This document shows, piece after piece, positions 40,907-53,300 of a stretch of 64,000 bases of DNA. The position numbers were made by a program, and so were the translations under genes. This stretch comes from Nissolia schottii (Eukaryota > Streptophyta > Magnoliopsida > Fabales > Fabaceae). The DNA is taken from NCBI GenBank assembly GCA_003254905.1, contig QANU01020053.1, forward strand, positions 1-64,000. Direction: 5' to 3'. Positions within the stretch are counted from its first letter, which is position 1. Every line of letters begins with the position of its first letter. The notes under the pieces are model-generated. The model made no database searches. It saw only the letters and a program-made list of their open reading frames with translations, and was not told the origin of the DNA.

Positions 40907-43900
40907 ATGGCGGTTCACCACTCAACTTCAACTCTCTTCCTCCTTCTATGCCTATCTTCGCCTATCATTTTGCTGTTCTCTTCTTCCCCTCATGCTCAGG
41001 CTCAACCTCAGCCTGTCAAATACTGCGGTAACTATGCTTCCACTACCTCTTCGACCTTCATTTTATTTACTAGTTCGTATGATTTTTCCTTTTTTCCTTT
41101 TTGGTTTATTACATTCTTCAACTTTCATCACTCATGCTTCATGTTAGTTACTTAGTTAGTTGTGCGATATAATTTGACAGTTTCTTATGTGGAATTCTGC
41201 ATTGGGATTGAGAGTCATTCGACTGTCTCTGTCCACCAGCTTACTTAGTGCATGTCTGGTGGAAAACTAGTGAGCTCCTCTCTACAATCAATTATGGTCA
41301 GTTTCGATCGAGAATTGGTTCTGACCCTCTCAAACTAAAAACCAAATATACTATTAAACTATTGGCAGGGATGATTCTTTAACATGTTATCAGTTAGTTA
41401 TGACTAATACGTCTAGAGTTTGATCTTTGCTAATTGCAGGATATAAAATCATACAATTATCTCTATCAATCAACAGAAGATTTTGAGAGAAATAGTTCTT
41501 GACATGTTATCAACAACTTATGACTTATAGGTCTAGAGTCCAATTTTTCCGGATCCCAAGTATAAAAGTCATTCACTTGCCTCTCCCAATCGGCATAAAC
41601 CGGAAGAATTGGTTATTGACAAGTAGGGAGAGAATAGAGAGGCAACATAGAATCATGAGGTGGGGGAAGGGGCTATTGCATATAATTAGAGAACCAGAAG
41701 ACTCTTCAGATGTGATCCCTTTTCTCTTTCTTCTATCTTTTTGCAAAGTTGTCATGTGCTTGTCACGTGATCAAAACAGACAACCACAGATCAGATCAGA
41801 GCACATAGTGGGGCACGCTCCTCCAACTTTTCATTTTATATTTTTCTACTGTTTACGTTATATACTAATTGAAAATGAGTAGTGAGTTGGCACAGTATTG
41901 AATGTTCAATGAGTACACATATATTTTCTCTGGTGTTCTTTTGTAGCTGATTTCTAGGTTTTCATTATGAATGTATGCAATGCTGAATTTGAAAACAAGT
42001 TTTAAGCAAAAAGCATGTATGGTGGCAACTTATTTCCGAGAAAAAGGTGTCTCAAAATACTTTTACTTGTAAGATGTTGTGAACATAGGTTAATCCAAAA
42101 CGCCCACCAGATGTTTGTTTAATGGATTTAGACATTTACATGCTTTTGTTATGCAACTTGTGAGCTTTTGTGTTGGCACCAAGAGCTAACTTTGATCCAT
42201 TCCTAGTACTTGTACAATTCTCTTTGATTTTTGCAAGCCTTATTTTGTCCATTGATTTGAATTGTGCGGTATTGCAGACAAGAATGCAGACTATGCTGTG
42301 AAAGTGAGCACAGTGGAAATATTGCCTGACCCTGTAGTGAGAGGAGAGCCATTCACCTTTAAGATTGCAGCTTATACTGGTAACTCTTCACTTTCTCTCC
42401 TTTGTTTTCTTTTCCATCACAATTGTTTCTTGTAATGTATTTCATGCCTATGGGAGCTACTTAAGCATGTTAGTTTGGAGCATCAACTTTAAAGTTTAAA
42501 CCTTATGTTGAGACCAAGCAAAGAACGTCGAAAACACGTCATTAGTTTACTTCCGTTGTTAATAATGAGTGGAGATGGTGCCTTATCTTTCATGCAGCTG
42601 AACCAATTCCTAGTGGAGATTTACTGTACCAAATTTCGTTTGCTGGGATTGAAGAGCCTGCGACATTTCTGCATGATCTCTGTGAGGAAGCACCTTGTCC
42701 TGTTCCTGCTGGCGACTTTACGCTTGTTCACACCGAATTGTTGCCTTCATACACTCCGCTGGTTAGTCTCACTGTAGCAAATATATATATACTCTTCACA
42801 ATGTTGTTGCCATTCCAAAGATACATATCACTATGTCATAGAAACAAAGAAACAAGGGTAAATTGCACTCACTTCCCTTGATGTTAAATGACATTGCACA
42901 TGGATCCCACAATTTGTAAAAATGTACACTAACGTCCCCTGATGTTTAAGTAGTATTACACCCAATACCCTAATACTTGGAATGTGTCATATGACACGGA
43001 GTACCCCTGTAAAAGGGGGGGGGGGCGGTGTAGGGATGACAAATGGGGGGAGTATCATGTGCAATATCACTAAATCTCATGGGAGGTCAATGTAACTTAT
43101 TATAAAAACAACATCTCTTGTGGATAATTGAGAGATTTCAGTAGGTGGTACTTGCTTCACTTTCGGCCTTTTATTTATGCTTAGGGCCTTTTCTTTCCCA
43201 TTTTAAATCAAACCATGAAGTTATACTTAAATGGTTTTTTTTACATATGTATTGCTCCCCTTCGTTTTATTTTCCAAAATGTGGTCACTACACATAAATT
43301 ACGGATGTATGGGAATCTGGGGCTGAAATCGGTCCAGGGTGTGCTGATTTCAGCCCCGGAATTTTTTTTTTATTTTTTTAAAAATGGGGATGAAATCGGC
43401 ACACTCTGGGCCGATTTCAGACCCAGAATTTTTTTTTTATTTTTAAAAAGGAGCTGAAATCGGCCCAGGGTATGCCGATTTCAGCCCCTGACAACAGTAC
43501 TTTTTGTACTGTTCATCCGATTTCAGGTGCACCATTTTTTTTTTTTTGGTCGCCGAAATCGGCCAATCGCAGGCTGATTTTAGACCCCTCGCCCATACAT
43601 CCGTAATTTCTTTAATCCGTCCATATATCCGGATTTACACCCATTGAAAACCATATAAATGTATTTGCCCCTACTTAAATACCCTTTGTCCATTTACCTG
43701 TACCTTAAAAAAGTACAAGCTGTGCATTAATTATGGAAGATTGAGAAGTGAGAACTGTTTCTGCGTTCAACTGTAAGTTTTCGTGTCAAGGATTCATTGA
43801 TAAGCCTTCACGTCTAATGATTGTCACTTAGATATGTGCTAGGACTTACTCTTAGTACCTTCTATGGCTTAGTTTTTGTAGCTCACTAGATGCAACATAC

Positions 43901-44613
43901 ATGTTCCATTCTCTATTTTGCTCTACACTGGCTTCTTTGCGTGAGGCTTAGACTTGTTTTTGTTTTAATTTGTTTCGATGTATGTATGCCTTATTCTGCT
44001 TTCCTCAACATGTTCTTCTCTTACTCTTGTACTTCATCATTTTCTGAGTTACTAAGAAGCTTGTATATGTGAGAATGAAAAGCTTGCATTGATTCTGTAG
44101 AAAAGAGGTTTAGATACACTGTGAGTTATGTTAGCACACCCTTGGTGCGTTAACTCTACATAAACTAACTAATTACGAGTAGCTAATAGCGAACTGTACA
44201 TCTCAATGAACACCACATAAATTAGCTATGAGCTGGTCGGATTTCTTCCTCGTGTTAAGCCTGACCAATGGTAGATTTGGCCTAGTGTATTAGTTATCTG
44301 TTTTCTGAACAATTAACTAATAAAATATGCTAAAGAATAAGAAACTTTGCCTGAATGGTATGACATGATTATTGACCTTTACATGAATAAGTACGTCACA
44401 CCACTTTATTTCATCCAACCACCACCGTGATTTTTGAAAAAAAAATTCTGACTTTCTCTTTTCCGGTCTTGCCTATTCTTCATTTTAATTGTGCTACTTT
44501 TGCAGGGCACCTATAATGTGAAGCTGAATTTCAAGGGTCAGAATGACAAGCAGTTAACCTGCATTACCTTTCCCTTCAAAATAGGTGCTGGATCTTCAGT
44601 TTCTGCTATCTAG
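40907..44613 (+). CDS. ML (MD-2-related lipid recognition) domain protein, NPC2-like, secreted
   Basis: Exons 40907-41027, 42278-42379, 42598-42761 and 44506-44613 join in frame to 164 aa. Residues 1-31 are a signal peptide with a leucine-rich core. The ML domain fills about 38-155: KYCDKNADYAVKVSTVEI, then PDPVVRGEPFTFKIAAYT, then paired cysteines (LCEEAPCPVP), then GTYNVKLNFKGQNDKQLTCI. The pattern of an N-terminal Cys, a CPV motif and a late TC matches plant ML proteins such as the Arabidopsis ROSY1 group, related to phosphatidylglycerol/phosphatidylinositol transfer protein and NPC2. Such proteins bind lipids or sterols in the secretory pathway, vacuole or apoplast. Introns 1 (1.25 kb) and 3 (1.74 kb) are large; intron 3 contains two repeat elements. 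Confidence 0.92.
42857..43107. mobile_element. Foldback MULE-type MITE in ML gene intron 3
   Basis: The left arm GGTAAATTGCACTCACTTCC...GACATTGCACATG pairs with the reverse complement of the right arm (AATAAGTTACATTGACCTCC...GATATTGCACATG). The centre has a run of 11 G. No coding capacity. Confidence 0.7.
43255..43672 (+). mobile_element. Palindromic-unit repeat family, copy 2, in ML gene intron 3
   Basis: Three tandem units of the form GGGGCTGAAATCGG - 10 to 11 bases - CCGATTTCAGCCCC lie at 43319-43357, 43386-43424 and 43451-43488. They are separated by poly-T/poly-A spacers. A fourth, diverged unit is at 43549-43588. The group is bordered by TACGGATGTATGG and CCCATACATCCGTA, and then by TCCATATATCCGGATTT. 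These borders match the copy at 11020-11270 in opposite orientation. Confidence 0.7.
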
Positions 44614-45735
44614 TTCCAGCAAAAAAATTGATCTTAGAATATGTGAACTGGTGAAATGCCATGTTGCGGGCAATCAGTGAAATAGTTTAGCCTATGATTC
44701 ACAATAGTTAGGCCAAGGAGATGTGACTGTCACATCTGTTTTGTACTGATTGATATCCACTGCTAATAAAAGGGGCTGAGCCGGTTTATTTGCCATTTGG
44801 TCATAATTACTTTGGACCATTCCACTCAATTCTCATCCAAAAAAACAACTACTACTTTTTTTCCCCCCTTCAAAATTTTAGAATTTTAAAATTTTAAATT
44901 TTTTCATCCCATTTTCATTTCTTTGGTGCCTCCTGGGACACCCATTTAGTGGTGCTAATACCAGGCATCAATTACTGTTAATTAGACACAAAAACATAAT
45001 TAAAAATTCAACTGTGATTTTACAAAATTGATTGGTTTGATTTAGTTTAGTTTAACACTTTCATTGAATTTTTTTTTTTTGGGACTAAACTTGAACCAAA
45101 TCAAACTTATCAAATTTGGGTTGGTTTGGTTTAAGTAATGGTATTAAAAATGTAACAAAAATTAGAAATTTAAAATAGTATAATTTTGATGCAATGTAAA
45201 AATCTTTAATGACTTTATACTCCATTTTTTAAAAAAAATTAACTAGAATTTATACACAATAACTTCAATAATATAACTAAACTATGACTTATTAAACTCA
45301 CATAAATTATAGAAAGTCAAATTTCATCACAACAAATAGCAAAGTATGCGGTTAATCAGGTTCATCGGGTTTAATATTGATTCATCACATAAATTGTGAT
45401 ATCTTATAACTGAACCTTAAAAAAAAAAATCTTATACCTAAGCCAATCATGGTCGGATTTCGTTTAGGTTTGACCCGATTGGACCCCGTACCAGTTTAAT
45501 TGGTTTGTCTTGGGTTGATTGGATCCACTCGGTCTACTTATACTAATGTTACTAATTTAGGAGATTGATAATTGATTTGTTTATTGTATTAACTGTACCA
45601 AAAGAAAAAAGAAAAAGCACAATGGGCTAGGAATGATGATGGATAAGGTTGGGTAGAGTTTTGTCTCAACTCTAACTCTACTCTAAATTGTTGACTAAAA
45701 AAAATTTCATCCTACCCACAGATTTTATAAAAAAA
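44614..45735. other. Intergenic region after the ML gene
   Basis: It holds the ML gene 3' UTR, then AT-rich DNA with TTTGGTTTGGTTTAAG words and GACCCGATTGGACCCC, typical of old DNA-transposon remnants. No gene is supported. Confidence 0.5.
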
Positions 45736-47165
45736 GGGGGGAATAGCCACCTAGGTCCCTAACCTTTTTTGCATTGCCCATATTGGTCCTTGATGAAAAA
45801 AAAAAAAGTTCATCACAGGTCTCTCAGCTTTTCCTCCATTGACCACGTTCATCCCTCTGTTACCTTGTCGTCTACTCGGTAGTTAACAACTGCCCACGTG
45901 ACTGTTAAACCTCTTTTCTATCTTAGTCATTACACAACTCAACACACAGATTAGCACATCAAAGCTACGTCATTTTGCACCATGCAAAATGACGCCGTAT
46001 TGCAACTCAGACAAATGGTAAAATGCAGGCATCAAAACAGGGTCGTTTTGTTTCCTAAAACCTATTACCCAAAATTAATTCACTTTTTCTTTTACCCTAA
46101 TTTTCCAACCCGGGTAATTCCTTTGCTCCCATTTCACACTCCATTTTTGTCCTCTTCGTCCCTCTTCGTCATCTCACTTCACCCCCATTTCACACTCACT
46201 CACCGTCGAGTGTATACTGTTAATTGGTTAGTGACTACTTAGGGCATTTTTCTATTATATTAGGGATTACTTAGGGCATTTTCTATTAGGTTAGGGTTTA
46301 GGTGCATTCGCTCAGGTTTGTTTGCTTACTATTTAAATATGTTATTTACATTCACTTTTATTTGTAGGGCCTAATCCCTGCATTGCAGGAAGTAATGCCA
46401 CATTCACCTCACTGAAATTGTGTGCTTCATATATCGAAAAACTTGGCGAAGCGTTTGAGAGAGAAGATAATAAGAAACATGGTTTGGAAGTGTGCAAAGT
46501 ACACAACAATTCCAGAATTTCACTTTGCAATGCTAGAACTCAAGGCTCTAAACAAGGATGCTTGGAGTCAACTATCGAGAAAAGCCTATTTTGACAATGT
46601 TAAAGAAGTTGAGATCCTACATGATGAGGAAAATGTCAAGTCACATCAATGTCTTGGGTACTTACACTGGTGAGATTGCTCCTGTGCAACAAAATAGACT
46701 TGAGATATAGAAGAAACTGAGTCATAAATGGCAGATTGTGATAGGATTGAGAGTGAGGGTGTGAGGACGGAGAGGGGACAGAGAAGACAGGTTAAAACGA
46801 AAGTGAGAGGATAGAGAGGACAGAGATGAGGTTGAAAAATTGAGGATGAATTAATTTTGGGTAATTGGTTTTAGGAAACAAAATGACCCCGTTTTGATGC
46901 CTGCATTTCACCATTTGTCTAAGTTGCAAAACGACATCATTTTGCATGGTGCAAAACGACGTTGTTTTGATGTGCTGACGTGTGTACTGAGTTGTATGTT
47001 GAGATGTGTAGTGACTAGGATAGAGAGAAGGTTTAATGGCAAGGTAATAGAGGGACGAACGTGGCCAATAGAGAAAAAATTGAGGGAAATGTGAGAGATT
47101 TTTTTTGTCAAGGACTAATGTGGGCAACGCAAAAAAGGTCAGAGACTTAGATGGCCATTCTCCCT
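45736..47165 (+). mobile_element. Mutator-like element (TIR-MULE), about 1.43 kb
   Basis: The left arm (45736-about 46085) and right arm (about 46850-47165) are inverted copies. Ends are GGGGAATAGCCACCTAGG and, reversed, AGGGAGAATGGCCATCTAAG. Both contain CGTCATTTTGCACCATGCAA-like and AAATGCAGGCATCAAAACAG-like words. Weaker pairing continues inward to about 46200 and 46745. The interior (about 46360-46670) holds a MuDR-type transposase fragment. The flanks are poly-A, so a 9-bp target duplication cannot be confirmed. The element looks non-autonomous, because only one short transposase piece remains. Confidence 0.8.
46422..46673 (+). pseudogene. MULE transposase (mudrA-type) fragment
   Basis: The frame reads REKIIRNMVWKCAKYTTIPE and then MLELKALNKDAWSQLSR, the C-terminal part of plant MuDR transposases, where 'W..A..T..EF...M.ELK.LN..AW..L' is conserved. 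The DDE catalytic domain and the zinc finger CCHC are missing. It lies between the terminal inverted repeats of the MULE. Confidence 0.7.
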
Positions 47166-50038
47166 AAACAAAAATTCTAACCTTTCCCACCAAAATATCT
47201 AAACTCTTATCCTACCCTACTCGCTACTTTCTAAAAAATATTTTTATATTTGCATAATATAAGTGTCAATTACAAAAAATAATTATTTTAATGCATAAGA
47301 GCAACATAACTTAAAACAAGAACAATACAATTCATTAACATCTAAACCATATATAGTTATGTTAACCCAATAAAATCAAAACATATTTTTTTTCCTATGT
47401 TTTACGCTCACCATGGTCCCAAGCATTGGGGGTGAGAGGCTAAGACTTATTAAAGTGATAATATGCAAACTTTTCCAGACAAATAAGATTGATGAAAGTA
47501 ATTTCCACCTTAAATTAGAAAAACAAAATAACTACATATAAACATTAGTCCTCTCAAGAAATAGTTTCGCATAAAGAGAATTCTAACGTCACAAGATATA
47601 TACAAAGAAAATTTGGATAGAGTTACAGAAAAAATACCTTAAAAAAAGAGTTTAAACCTCATAAAAGGAGATGATGTGTGAAACTATAAGTATAATCCGA
47701 AGAAAATTATGGAGAAGAACGACGAAAATTTGAAAATAGTAGTAATAAAGAAAATTATGATAAAAAATAATATATAATATATAAGGTGCGGGTAGGGTCG
47801 AAGTGGGTATATTAAAACTATAAATCTACCATTAACCCGTGCGAGTAATTTCAGGTAATTACCCATGCAGATAATTATCCATTAAAAATTGAATTTTTGT
47901 CCTATCCATCGAGTTGGGTTAAGACGAATAGCTGCCAGTAGAGTACAAGTTGCCATCGTTAGAATGAGCTACATTCTTCAGGATTAACCAGAATTGGTGG
48001 ATCTTGTATCCCTCTGTATGGAACAATTATGATGCTCCTTTAAGTGAAACAAACACATTAAAGCATTGCAACAGTCTTGTAAGATTGATTGTTCTGAATG
48101 GAAAAAGGAATCATTTGTAGCAAACAAATTGGTCATATAAGTAGGAAGGTGACAGATTGCCTTCAATTTAAGTTGCAGCATTATTATGGAATTTATTATG
48201 AATTTAATTTGAGAGGAGAAGGTATCTAATTTATTGTTGCACCACAAATTGCACAATTGAACAAGTGGCTTTATTTTCAAATCTCTTTTAAAAGGTGGCT
48301 GTTACTTCTTTCAAGGGCCATCACTACTCATTAGCTTGAACAAATTTGAAATGCCTTTTGATTAAATCATCTCAGGGATTACATTCTTTACTCAATCTGC
48401 ATGATAAAATAATGATTCAATCTAAATCTTGCAATATTTGTCTTAGTGGATGAATCCTTTATGTGAAATGTTATATTTTTCTAACGAATATGTCTAACGT
48501 CAAAATTTAAAAATACATTTGACAATTTTTACAAAATAAATAAATAAATAAAAAAGATAAATTCATTGTTTAGTGTCATTCTTAAGTTTATTAAGAAGAT
48601 AGTTAGACATATTTATTAAAAGGGTATAACATGTTTCATCTTATATACATACATATTTTGTTCTTTTATCCTATGACATAAAAAAATTCAAGAGAAGCAA
48701 AGTTCATTTATTTTTTTTGTTTGTTTAAAGAATATTTAATAAATGTGAGTGAAATCCAAAAACAAAAATATTTTAAGCACGCTGTTTAGGAGAACTGAGA
48801 TATTTTTTGCAAATAATTATCAATAATAATAAATTAGAACAGTGACTACTACATTTAAATGAAGTAACCCAGCCTCACATGCACGAGATAAAATGGGAAC
48901 TGTTCTATAATTAAAGACTTTGGTGATTAAGACATTGGGTCCCCCTAACCATTTGGCAAATGGGAAAATGGGAGGCGCCTCAATTTTGATTTTTTTTATC
49001 TAGAGTAATTAATGATGTATTATTACATTATTAAAGAGCTATTCTCTAATTTGCCACAATGAAAATCCTAGACTCTGCTGGGTTTTTGTCGTTGTCCCTC
49101 CCTAGCGCCAACAAAGGCTCCTCATGCCCCTGTTTTTTTCCCCTTTCGTACTCATGGATTATTAATTTTTTTTTTGAATAAATCAATATCTTTTTTCGTA
49201 AAAAAAAACTTATTAAATTATTCAAAGTATTTAACTTTTTGGTTAAAAAATTGCGTATTTAAATTTTATAATACCTACCCATAATATGTTAAGATAACAC
49301 TTTAACCATAAAATAAAAGATTTAATTAAAATACATTAATTGTCATCTAACTATATACTGATACATAAGTATATATAATTTATTATTATATTTACCACTT
49401 AAAAAATTATAAAAGAATAAATTAATTAAATATTTGTATAAATATTTTTCTTTGTCAATATATCAAAATTGAAAATACATTTAACATTAGAGTTATACTA
49501 TTTGTATGCATGTATCCCATGCATTAATCCAAAAAGTAAAGTACTTCACTTTCTTTACTAAAATAAGAATACCATTTTCGAAAATCTAAATCTGTTCATA
49601 TGAGCCATAAATTTTTTTACAAACTATCAAAACGAGTCAAAATCAGATGTCATATAATTGAGCTAAAAAAGTCATGATTTTTCCTCGTGAGTGGACCTGC
49701 CCAGTTTTTAAACTCACACTTCTTTTCTGTGAACAATTTTACCTTTATTAATTAATTAATATCTATCTTATTCTTTTTCTGTTCCTCCTTTACCTCTTTC
49801 CCCTAAAAATATTCACAAAAGAAAATTAATATAAAATGAAATTCAAAAAAATTTGTGCAACAAAACAAAATCAAAATCAATAGCTTTCTCTCTCACTAGG
49901 GTTTATGGCTCCTGTGTGAGCCAACCAAAATTTCCCATTTAAATCTCTCTAATTTGCTTTCTTTTTTTTTTTCTCTCTTACTTTCTTCCTTCTCCACCCA
50001 TTGACAATAAACAATCTTCTCAATCTTCATTCTCAATG
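47166..50038. other. AT-rich intergenic DNA upstream of the PP2A gene
   Basis: At 47780-47920 there is GGTGCGGGTAGGGTCG and ATTACCCATGCAGATAATTA, probably an old hAT remnant. Together with CATCCTACCCACAGATTTTA at 45705 it suggests the MULE is inserted in that older repeat. A pyrimidine-rich leader (about 49880-50038) precedes the PP2A gene. No other gene is supported. Confidence 0.5.
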
Positions 50039-50306
50039 TAAGTGTTTTTTTTTTTTTTTTTCTTCTTGATTATCCCATCAATTTCTTCACTCCATGCACC
50101 TACATACAACAATCTGTGAATTTTAGTAGTTGCTCGTTTTCACTCTGATTTTCGAGGTATGTGTTCTTGATAAGGGCATTTTTTTTAATGTTTTTTTTTT
50201 GTAAATCATACCCTCCCGTGTGTTTTTCCATTCGTTGATTGAGATAATGTTATTGGTTTCTCGCACGCACGCACTTTAAAGTTTGAAACTTTGATTCAAT
50301 TTGCAG
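50039..50306 (+). other. Probable 5' UTR intron of the PP2A B' gene
   Basis: TCTCAAT followed by GTAAGTG at 50039 and TTTGCAG ending at 50306 are good splice signals in a pyrimidine-rich leader, 49 bases before the chosen start codon. There is no transcript evidence here. Confidence 0.45.
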
Positions 50307-50355
50307 AAAATTAGGGTTGGGTTTCGAGTGTTTTTTTTGGGGGGTAGTTCTAGAT

Positions 50356-53300
50356 ATGATAAAACAGATTCTAGGTAAAATCCCTCGCAAGCCCTCAAAA
50401 TCGTCATCACAGTGTGATTCAAACGGTGAGGGAGGGGTCAATGGTGGTGTGTCAGTGAACTCATCTTATGGGCTCAATTCCAATAACACCAACTTGAAAC
50501 CCAAATTGGATTCATCAAAGTCTTCAAATTCTGGCCCAGGTGGGTCTCGTTCTGGGAATGGGACTATTGCACCAAACTCAGCCTATCAAGCTAAGAGATC
50601 AGCTCCTGCAATTGTGAACCCACCGGGTCCATTGATGTATCCTGCGGTTTATGAGGCCTTGCCTAGTTTTAGGGATGTTCCCAGCTCGGAAAAGCAGAAC
50701 CTTTTCATTAAGAAGTTGAACATTTGCTGTGTTGTGTTTGATTTCAATGATCCCGCCAAGCATCTCAAGGAGAAGGACGTCAAGCGGCAAACTCTGCTTG
50801 AGCTTGTCGATTATGTTTCTTCCGTGAATTCAAAATTCAGTGAGGTAGCAATGCAGGAGATGACAAAGATGGTTGCGGCGAATTTGTTTCGAGCCCTACC
50901 ATCGTCTAATCATGATGGTAAGTCTGCGGAAGTGTATGATCCTGAAGAAGAGGAACCTGCTATGGAACCGGCATGGCCTCATCTGCAGATTGTGTATGAA
51001 TTTCTCTTTAGATTTGTGGCTTCGACGGAGACTGATGCAAAGCTTGCTAAAAGATACATTGATCATTCGTTTGTGTTAAGGTTGCTTGACCTTTTTGACT
51101 CGGAGGATCAAAGAGAGAGGGACTATCTGAAGTCTATTCTCCACCGTATTTATGGGAAGTTCATGGTCCATAGGCCATTCATTAGAAAAGCTATCAACAA
51201 CATCTTTTACCGGTTCATATTTGAGACAGAGAAACACAATGGGATCGCAGAGTTGCTGGAGATACTGGGCAGCATAATTAATGGATTTGCTTTGCCTTTG
51301 AAGGAAGAGCATAAGCTGTTCCTTGTCCGTGCGTTGATCCCCCTTCACAAGCCCAAATGTGTTTCTATGTACCATCAACAGCTTTCTTATTGCATTACTC
51401 AGTTTGTCGAGAAAGATGTCAAGCTAGCTGACACTGTGATTAGAGGCCTTTTAAAGTATTGGCCCGTTACTAATAGTTCAAAGGAGGTAATGTTCCTTGG
51501 CGAGTTGGAGGAAGTTTTAGAGGCAACTCAAGCAGCAGAGTTTCAGCGATGTGTGATCCCGTTATTTCGTCAAATTGGTAGATGCCTCAACAGCTTACAC
51601 TTTCAGGTGCTTATGAAATTTCCCCTTTTTTCTTTATTATGTGATGTCTGCATGCATTTTATTAGCATTTATTGCATGCTTTTTAACCTGTAGTGGACAT
51701 GGAAGTAAATGCCAATGTTTATTAATAAGATTTTGCATGACTGGCAGGTTATCATAAACCATCAAGCTGCGTTGGGCTAAAATGTATCAGAATGAAATAA
51801 AAAATGAAAAAAAAATTTCATTGATATTCAATTTCTTATAAATTAATGCAATCCAATTGTGCTGCTGTTACAAAAGTATAAATTGAATGGACTATGCTAT
51901 GGAATAATTTGTTGGTTCATTCAACCTTGAATTCATCCTTTAATTTTTCAGGGTTCAATTTGTGTAGTATTTGATACGTTAAAATAAAAATTGAATATTT
52001 TCAAATTTATAACCTACGAAACAGTCATTCAAACCGGGTAACTCTGTAATTGTTCTCTCAAAACTACAATAAATTTTTGACAGATTTGACTCCTCCATGG
52101 TTATCGAATCACATGATTTAGAATCGTGAATTGTGCAATCTGAGCCGATTCAGAGTGCTCATAATTCAGATTGCATTGGAGAGTCAGAAGTTGGCCAGAA
52201 TCATGTTTGGTATCGCAGATTCGTGTGATACGATTCGGACTCGTAAATTGTGGCAGAGATGGCGATTTGGTTTGGCACTGCTTGTGACAGTGCAGCTGGT
52301 TGCAAAGTTGGGTTTCTTTGACCCATCGAGACCCAAAGACACAACAAAACACCTCTATTTATATTTATTTTTTTAATAAAAAAACAGATGCTAAAATAAA
52401 CACACCATTTTTGCCCTTGTGAGTAAGTGACCTCTTTTTTGACCTATTATTAAAAGTTTGAAAACAGTGCCGCTGCTTATTTTTTGTTTCAAACTTTGAC
52501 TTCCATGTTTCTTTTCCCCTCTGTAAATGGTAAGCTGTAAGGCGTCTTGCCTCTCCTTTCCTCTCCATCTTTTTTTTTTTTTTGGGTTTTACTTGGTTTT
52601 TACTTATATTAGCTAACATATGAGTTTTTACTTGTTAGTACTTGAGACCTTATGTTTTTTTGAGACTTTAGTGATGACTGTGTTTTTTGAACTTATATAT
52701 AACTTTGGTGACATTTGTGTTATTGATTTTGTGAATTATTGGAAAAACCATTTTGTTTATGTTAATACCATATGTAAAGCGATTTTTTATTGTCTCTGAA
52801 TCTTATGATTCGTTTTGATTGACGATTCACTATGGAGAAAGAATATCTTATTATTTTATGCATCAAAGAAATAATATTTCAAAATCTCACAGATGTCTGA
52901 TCTTCGTACATATGAAATTTTAATTCAACTTTTGCTTGAAAGTTGAACTTGTATTTTGAATAATACATGTCTGTTTTTCATGTGAAAACCAGTGTCAACA
53001 CCTATAGAATTTGCTGTTTTTGTGGTGTGTGTAGTTGCATAGCTATGCAATACTTGGGTACAAATTTGTATTCCATGGATTAAAGCTCAAGTATTCAAAG
53101 AAAGAAAGGAATAACTTCAAGTGGAAGTCCCTGTCAAACTATGATTTACCTGGGATTTACTGAATTATATTTGATGTTGACTTGGTTCTGTCTGCAGGTA
53201 GCTGAACGAGCACTGTTTCTGTGGAATAACGACCATATTCGAAATTTGATCATACAAAACTGCAAAGTGATACTGCCAATAATCTTCCCTGCTTTGGAGA

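Noticed and set aside
45982-46242. 86-codon frame in the left arm of the MULE, and mirror frames in the right arm
   Set aside because: They arise from the terminal inverted repeats, occur in both arms, and look unlike any protein.
52131-52376. 81-codon frame in the PP2A intron
   Set aside because: It lies inside an intron of a clear gene and within a hAT-like repeat; there is no family similarity.
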